DNA from: Candidatus Parvarchaeota archaeon
GTDB lineage: Archaea > Micrarchaeota > Micrarchaeia > Anstonellales > VGKX01
Assembly: GCA_016866895.1 (NCBI GenBank)
Contig: VGKX01000024.1
Coordinates: forward strand, 1 to 10,470
DNA: 10,470 nucleotides
Direction: 5' to 3'
Below, one piece after another: positions 6,763 to 10,470 of this stretch. The translations under genes were made by a program, and so were the position numbers. The first letter of the stretch is position 1. Each line of letters begins with the position of its first letter. Below the pieces are notes generated by a model. It ran no database searches. It worked only from the letters and a program-made list of their open reading frames with translations, and was not told where the DNA came from.

Positions 6763-8246
6763 CTGACAATGGCAAACAACTTATTATTTTGCCAAGGGCT
6801 GCGCTTGCATCAATCCTGCTCCTGTTTTTTGCATCAGGCTGCCTTTTTGCGCTTTCACGGCCTGCCTACCAGGACATGTTTCTTGGCATTGAAAATTCCT
6901 CACTTGCAAGGCTCAATTCGCTTTCAGGCACAAGCCAGAATATTTTTGGCATACAGGAAAACCCGCCGCCTGTAAAATTCTTCTTTGCAAGGCTTTTGTA
7001 CCCTCTTCCGTCTGTAAACGGGGCATCTAGCTCCAGCTTTCCGCCTTCAATTGCCTGGCTGTGGGGCGACTCACACGAGGCTTTTGGAATACATTCTCGT
7101 CCAAGGGCGCACCCGGACTGCCCGGAGGACTCAATAACTTACGCCCAGCTTGCGCCGCCAGCCTATTCGTTCGCCTTTTCTTTTGAAGCCCTGAGTTACT
7201 CGCCTTTGGCCGTGCAAACAAGCACTTTGCGAAAGCTTGAGTTTTCAGCGCCCCCTAGCGCCTTGCTCAAAGTGCCTTTTTCGCACACTGAGCTTGAGGG
7301 CATGCGGCCTGGCAAAAATCCAGCCCAGCGTCCAATACTTGCCGTTTCTGTTGACTCGTCTGCAACCTACAGCTACAAGGCAATTGAGCAGAGGCACTCC
7401 TACAGCTGCGCCTATTTTCCAGACGGCTCAAAGGGGTGCGGCTGCACAAAAAGCACAATTTCAAGCATCATCTCCCCTTCTTTTTCCGACAAGTCAAACC
7501 TTTCAATCCCAATCGAGTCAGGCCCGGTTCTTTTTTCAGTCTTGCGGCCTGCGCTTCTTGCCACTGATTTGGAAAATGAAACTCTTCTCATCCTTATTTT
7601 TTCCAATCGGAACCTTTCTTACATCGCAGGCTCATTTGCAAGCCCCGGATTTCCGCAGCAAGGCAGCAGGGGCGGCTCGGACGCGCAGCAGGCAGGCCAG
7701 GGGGATTTTGGCTTCCTGCAGCCAAGGCAGCAAGCATTTGAAGCGCCACTTGCCAACTACTCAATTTTTCCATACTCTTCTGATGCCAGCTTGTCAGGCC
7801 TAGTTGTCCTTAGCGCTGCAGTCCAAGAAAACTACAGCCAGTCAAGCCAAGGCCAAATTCCCCTGCGGCTCAACAAATCCGTGTTTTCCAATTCTGCAGG
7901 CGCATTTGCAAACGACACGTCAACGTTTTCCTATGTTTATGTACTTCAGGCCGATGCAAACGGCCTTTCGCCCAATAACTTGTTGTCGCTTTCCGCCTAC
8001 GACTTGTTTGGCTCCTCCTTCAACTTCTCAGTCCCATTTGCAAAAATCACAAGGCATGCACGGTCCGGGGAAAACATTTCCACGCAGTCTTGGCCTAGCC
8101 CAATGCAGCTTCTTGGCAAGGGAGGCAGCCAGACTTTTGGCAACAGGGATGCTGCCCAAAGCAGCATCCTTTCAGTTATCCTGCTTTTTGCACTCGTCGG
8201 CCTTGCCCTGGCCTTTTATCAAAAAAAAGTGCTCTACAAGCCTTAA
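6747..8246 (+). CDS. Sequon-rich, single-anchor surface protein
   Basis: Unrecognised 499-residue surface protein. The frame opens with GTG at 6747, overlapping the preceding gene by 16 bp; a TTG at 6756 is an alternative, and neither has a strong ribosome site. A hydrophobic segment at about 18-36 (LASILLLFFASGCLFAL) acts as signal peptide or anchor; ASGC resembles a lipobox but has Ala instead of Leu/Val at -3. The exterior (37-470) is Ser/Pro/aromatic-rich and carries ten N-X-S/T sequons (Asn 50, 251, 277, 289, 337, 362, 376, 389, 426, 443), consistent with a glycosylated envelope protein. Cys 221, 231 and 233 cluster (SCAYFPDGSKGCGC), and a Gly/Gln-rich linker spans about 303-330. A C-terminal TM at about 474-491 ends in YQKKVLYKP. 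Overlap with the 793-residue gene suggests the two proteins act together. It ends 2 bp from the opposing gene. Confidence 0.83.
   Translation: MGALLADNGKQLIILPRAALASILLLFFASGCLFALSRPAYQDMFLGIENSSLARLNSLSGTSQNIFGIQENPPPVKFFFARLLYPLPSVNGASSSSFPPSIAWLWGDSHEAFGIHSRPRAHPDCPEDSITYAQLAPPAYSFAFSFEALSYSPLAVQTSTLRKLEFSAPPSALLKVPFSHTELEGMRPGKNPAQRPILAVSVDSSATYSYKAIEQRHSYSCAYFPDGSKGCGCTKSTISSIISPSFSDKSNLSIPIESGPVLFSVLRPALLATDLENETLLILIFSNRNLSYIAGSFASPGFPQQGSRGGSDAQQAGQGDFGFLQPRQQAFEAPLANYSIFPYSSDASLSGLVVLSAAVQENYSQSSQGQIPLRLNKSVFSNSAGAFANDTSTFSYVYVLQADANGLSPNNLLSLSAYDLFGSSFNFSVPFAKITRHARSGENISTQSWPSPMQLLGKGGSQTFGNRDAAQSSILSVILLFALVGLALAFYQKKVLYKP
8221..8228 (-). terminator. Oligo-T terminator candidate for the minus operon
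   Basis: Eight consecutive T on the minus strand begin about 20 nt past the stop of the 278-aa gene, inside the 3' end of the opposing + gene. Archaeal RNA polymerase terminates intrinsically at T-runs, so this is plausible; no strong hairpin precedes it. Confidence 0.4.
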
Positions 8247-8248
8247 GC

Positions 8249-9085
8249 CTAGCTGCCTGTGATGTTGAAAGGCGCCTTTGCAATCTTCATCGAATATCCT
8301 TCCCCAACCGCTTCAAGAATTATTCTTTTTTTCTGGTCCACCCACATTGTCACCTTGCTTTGCCCTTTATCAGGCGAACTTCCGACAACGCTTACTTTGT
8401 ATGCCGCCCTTCCAAACCTATCCTCAACTCCAATGACTTTGACGCTGCTTGTTTCCTGCGTCAGGTACTCGTTTGCAAACAAAGGGCTTTCCAATCTTGT
8501 GCCATAGCTTATGTTGGCGCTCCACTCAAAGCCAGGCTCAAGTGCAAGCATCCAGGGCCTGAAAAGCATGTTTGGCACGCCGAGGTCTGATTTTGCCATT
8601 TGCACGCTTAGCTGGTTTTGCGCCACTGCGCCTTGCCCTGTGCCAGGGCCTGAAACCAGACCGTCTTTTGCAAAACAAAGCGAATAGGCAAGCTGGCCCA
8701 CCCCGTACTTGACTTGCATGCAGCCCCCCTGCCGCTTCACTTCATAGTCAACAAGGCCCTTGTTTTGCGAGTCATCAACAAGGTAGCTGTATTTCTCCCC
8801 GTCAATCAGCTGGAGCATGGAATTTTTTCCAATCCTCTCACCGCTTATGTACAAGACAGGCTCTGATTTGCTCAATAGCGCAAAGTATGCTACTGCAAGA
8901 AGAAACAGGGCCATTACAGAAATATTGAGAAGGACAACCCTTTTTGACACTCGCATTCCGAAAATCCCATAAGTCGCATCCTCTCCTAAATGCGCGCCGC
9001 TTTGCGCACTAGGACTCATGCGCATGGGGGACTTTCCATCCCTCTTCCTCCGGTTTTTTTTTATTTGCACAGCATTTCTTGGCAT
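8249..9085 (-). CDS. Single-pass membrane protein with beta-rich ectodomain
   Basis: Unrecognised 278-residue protein. AGGTGG lies 3-4 nt before the ATG at 9085 and fixes this start, despite a long, basic N-terminal cytoplasmic segment (IKKNRRKRDGK). One TM at about 49-71 is followed by an exterior domain with many short strands, a Cys 122/Cys 137 pair that may form a disulfide, and one sequon near the end (Asn 275). The C-terminal part (VEDRFGRAAYKVSVVG, VTMWVDQKKRIILEAVGEGY) recalls DUF3108-like or lipoprotein-like beta domains; this is a weak resemblance. It is the last gene of a probable operon behind the AbrB-PhoU regulator and the 48-aa microprotein, 21 bp after the latter. Export topology is reasonably certain; function is unknown. 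Confidence 0.85.
   Translation of the reverse strand: MPRNAVQIKKNRRKRDGKSPMRMSPSAQSGAHLGEDATYGIFGMRVSKRVVLLNISVMALFLLAVAYFALLSKSEPVLYISGERIGKNSMLQLIDGEKYSYLVDDSQNKGLVDYEVKRQGGCMQVKYGVGQLAYSLCFAKDGLVSGPGTGQGAVAQNQLSVQMAKSDLGVPNMLFRPWMLALEPGFEWSANISYGTRLESPLFANEYLTQETSSVKVIGVEDRFGRAAYKVSVVGSSPDKGQSKVTMWVDQKKRIILEAVGEGYSMKIAKAPFNITGS
8326..8332 (+). terminator. Oligo-T terminator candidate for the plus operon
   Basis: Seven T on the + strand, about 80 nt past the stop of the 499-aa gene and inside the opposing gene. The 12-bp palindrome AAAGGCGCCTTT (8268-8279) lies between. If used, plus transcripts would run antisense to the 3' end of the 278-aa gene. Confidence 0.3.
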
Positions 9086-9106
9086 GGTCCACCTGCAAAA
9101 CGGGCT

Positions 9107-9253
9107 TCAGCGCCCCGCCTTCCCCTTCTTCCAGCTTGCCTTTTCATCAATGCACTCCTTTGAATAGCCCGGCCTGATTGCGTCCTTGTACATCAGGTAG
9201 ACAAGGGCAATAAGCCCGGCAACCGTTGCAACAAGCCAATAATCCAAAACCAT
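9107..9253 (-). CDS. 48-aa single-TM microprotein
   Basis: Small gene found by reading the gap between the two larger minus-strand genes. ATG at 9253 is preceded by GGGTG with 6 nt spacing, matching the ribosome sites of its neighbours, and the frame ends in TGA at 9107-9109. The product opens MVLDYWLVATVAGLIALVYL, a hydrophobic helix of about 20 residues. A polar, mostly basic tail follows, with one Cys in YSKECIDEK and the end KKGKAGR. N-out/C-in orientation is suggested by the basic tail. It lies 99 bp after the regulator gene and 21 bp before the 278-aa membrane gene, so it is probably cotranscribed with both and may be a small partner of the latter. No family recognised. Confidence 0.72.
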   Translation of the reverse strand: MVLDYWLVATVAGLIALVYLMYKDAIRPGYSKECIDEKASWKKGKAGR

Positions 9254-9352
9254 TCAAACACCCGCATTCCCCTGTCTTGTCTTTCGCGCCTTTGCGCTTA
9301 TCAAGTTTTCCATTTGCATGTTTTCAGTTTTTTTCCATATGCGTCTTTTCGC

Positions 9353-10372
9353 TCAAATTTTCTCATCCACGAAATTTTGTGCATGCGGTATGTCAAGCAC
9401 AATCTCGGCAATGTCGCGCCCCAGGTTTGCAACGTCATAGTACCGTGTAAGTATTGTCAGGGCAAGGGGCTCGACTTTTGCAAAACCAAGCATCCTTTTC
9501 ATTGTTTCTGTTTTTTTTGCCATGAAAGCCGAGTGCTCGTCCAAAAGCTTGTTTGCAGTCTTCTTGTCGTTTTCGTAAAACGCAAGCATTGCCTGTGTGT
9601 GCATTTCGTAGGTGAATCTGTTTGCCTCCAAAAGCAGTGAAAGGGCCCCATTGGAACTTATGCTTGTCGGTATGTCAATAAGCTCCTGTGCATTTCTGTA
9701 AAAACTATCCGCAATCCGCTCAACCCTGCTGCAGGTTATGTACAGCTCTATGACTTTTTGCGCAGGCAGGTGCAGCACCTCAAGCATCGCCGAATCTTCC
9801 ATTGCCCGCCGAAGCTGGCGCTGAATAAGGAAAGTAAGCCTGTCAACCTCATCCTCCTGCTCCATTATCTCCTTGAGCCTGTAAGCCTGCCTTTCCTCAA
9901 GTGCTGCCGCGAATTCCTGCTGCATGTTTGAGGCAATCATGTGCGAGCGCTTGAGCGTCTTTTCTATGGAAAGCCCGGCCTGCGAAAAGAAGTCCTGAAT
10001 CATCATGTGTTCAGGCTTCTCATCCACAATCTCGTAGCCTATCAGCCTGTCAACACAGTCCACCACCGTTTTCCTGATCGGGTGCGTGAAGGGCTTTTTT
10101 GACCGCATGTTCACTATGTCAAAACCGTTTAGGTAGCCTGAGAGAAGCGTGCGCGCAAGCTCGCTTGGGATTGAGCCGGTGTCAATATGGAGATTCATCT
10201 CAAGCTTTTTTTTCTCGCTTTTCTGCGTCCCAATCTTGAGCGTTCCGTCAGGCATCTCGTCCAGGTGCAGCTCCTGGCCCTGCGCAAGGTTGTTTTTTGT
10301 CGCCCATGCCTTTGGAAGCGAAACAATGAAGGTCGATTTTCCTGTCAGCTGGATTTTCCTTGTCTTTGACAT
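9353..10372 (-). CDS. AbrB-like / PhoU-domain regulator
   Basis: Archaeal phosphate-uptake-regulator type protein of 339 residues from the ATG at 10372, which has GGGGGTG 5-6 nt upstream; the frame can begin five codons earlier at TTG. Residues 1-50 (RKIQLTGKSTFIVSLPKAWATKNNL and following) are a SpoVT/AbrB-like swapped-hairpin DNA-binding domain. About 120-330 form two PhoU-like three-helix repeats, with acidic E/D motifs such as EQEDEVDRL (171-179), RVERIAD (216-222) and GRDIAEI (318-324) that bind metal in PhoU proteins. Such fusions are known in archaea and are thought to couple phosphate status to transcription. No phosphate transporter lies in the window, so the target is unknown. It heads the operon with the 48-aa and 278-aa membrane proteins. 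Confidence 0.93.
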   Translation of the reverse strand: MSKTRKIQLTGKSTFIVSLPKAWATKNNLAQGQELHLDEMPDGTLKIGTQKSEKKKLEMNLHIDTGSIPSELARTLLSGYLNGFDIVNMRSKKPFTHPIRKTVVDCVDRLIGYEIVDEKPEHMMIQDFFSQAGLSIEKTLKRSHMIASNMQQEFAAALEERQAYRLKEIMEQEDEVDRLTFLIQRQLRRAMEDSAMLEVLHLPAQKVIELYITCSRVERIADSFYRNAQELIDIPTSISSNGALSLLLEANRFTYEMHTQAMLAFYENDKKTANKLLDEHSAFMAKKTETMKRMLGFAKVEPLALTILTRYYDVANLGRDIAEIVLDIPHAQNFVDEKI

Positions 10373-10393
10373 GCAGGACACCCCCAAGATTTT

Positions 10394-10403
10394 CTTTATA
10401 AAG
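10394..10403 (-). promoter_or_regulatory. Palindromic TATA-like box (CTTTATAAAG)
   Basis: A perfect 10-bp palindrome centred 26-27 bp upstream of the ATG at 10372, the spacing of an archaeal TATA box for a leaderless transcript. That would leave the GGGGGTG ribosome site outside the mRNA, so it may instead act as an operator for the AbrB-type product. Confidence 0.5.
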
Positions 10404-10433
10404 GTTTACGTAATTGCATTGTTTTGTACTTGT

Positions 10434-10441
10434 CTATATAG
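10434..10441 (-). promoter_or_regulatory. Alternative TATA box (CTATATAG)
   Basis: A second AT-rich palindrome that would start transcription near 10411, giving a leader of about 39 nt that includes the ribosome site. Further AT-rich sequence (ATTTAAAT-like, near 10452) follows to the window edge. Confidence 0.4.
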
Positions 10442-10470
10442 AATAATTAGAATTTAAATATCTATTGTCA

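Noticed and set aside
6837..6845. Lipobox (ASGC) in the sequon-rich surface protein
   Set aside because: Ala at -3 is poor for a lipobox and the protein already has a C-terminal membrane anchor.
9254..9366. Two tiny minus-strand frames (21 aa at 9301-9366 and 19 aa at 9254-9313) linking the regulator stop to the microprotein start
   Set aside because: No ribosome site for either, very short, basic low-information composition; more likely chance frames in the 99-bp gap.

Overview
The window looks archaeal. The evidence is an archaeal/eukaryotic-type PheRS alpha subunit, an AbrB-PhoU phosphate-type regulator, a UPF0173 metallo-hydrolase, TATA-like boxes about 25 bp ahead of starts, and GGTG-type Shine-Dalgarno sites ahead of most genes. 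Compact genes, many single-pass surface proteins and Lys/Ala-rich tails would suit a DPANN-type lineage, but that placement is inference. No CRISPR array, insertion sequence, tRNA or rRNA was seen.

Left part (1-1834): the 3' end of ribonuclease Z (+) converges on a small conserved archaeal protein (-). A UPF0173 MBL-fold hydrolase (-) follows. It shares a short divergent promoter with a signal-peptide/C-terminal-anchor membrane protein (+). One TATA-like palindrome lies about equally far from the two outward ATGs.

Middle (1835-8246, all +): the type I membrane protein, then pheS, a 793-residue two-TM protein and a 499-residue sequon-rich surface protein. The last three are packed by overlaps (ATGA between pheS and the 793-residue gene, 16 bp between the two membrane genes), so they are probably cotranscribed and translationally coupled. 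pheT is not here.

Right part (8249-10470, all -): an AbrB-PhoU regulator, a 48-residue membrane microprotein and a single-pass protein with a beta-rich ectodomain form a probable operon that ends tail to tail with the + operon, only 2 bp apart.

Most notable signals: an exact 29-bp hairpin-forming repeat shared by the pheS coding region and the leader of the UPF0173 gene; a near absence of GATC (one site found by eye in 10.47 kb); a UPF0173 protein whose HxHxDH metal motif reads HEHAGH; and the pheS-coupled pair of unrecognised envelope proteins.
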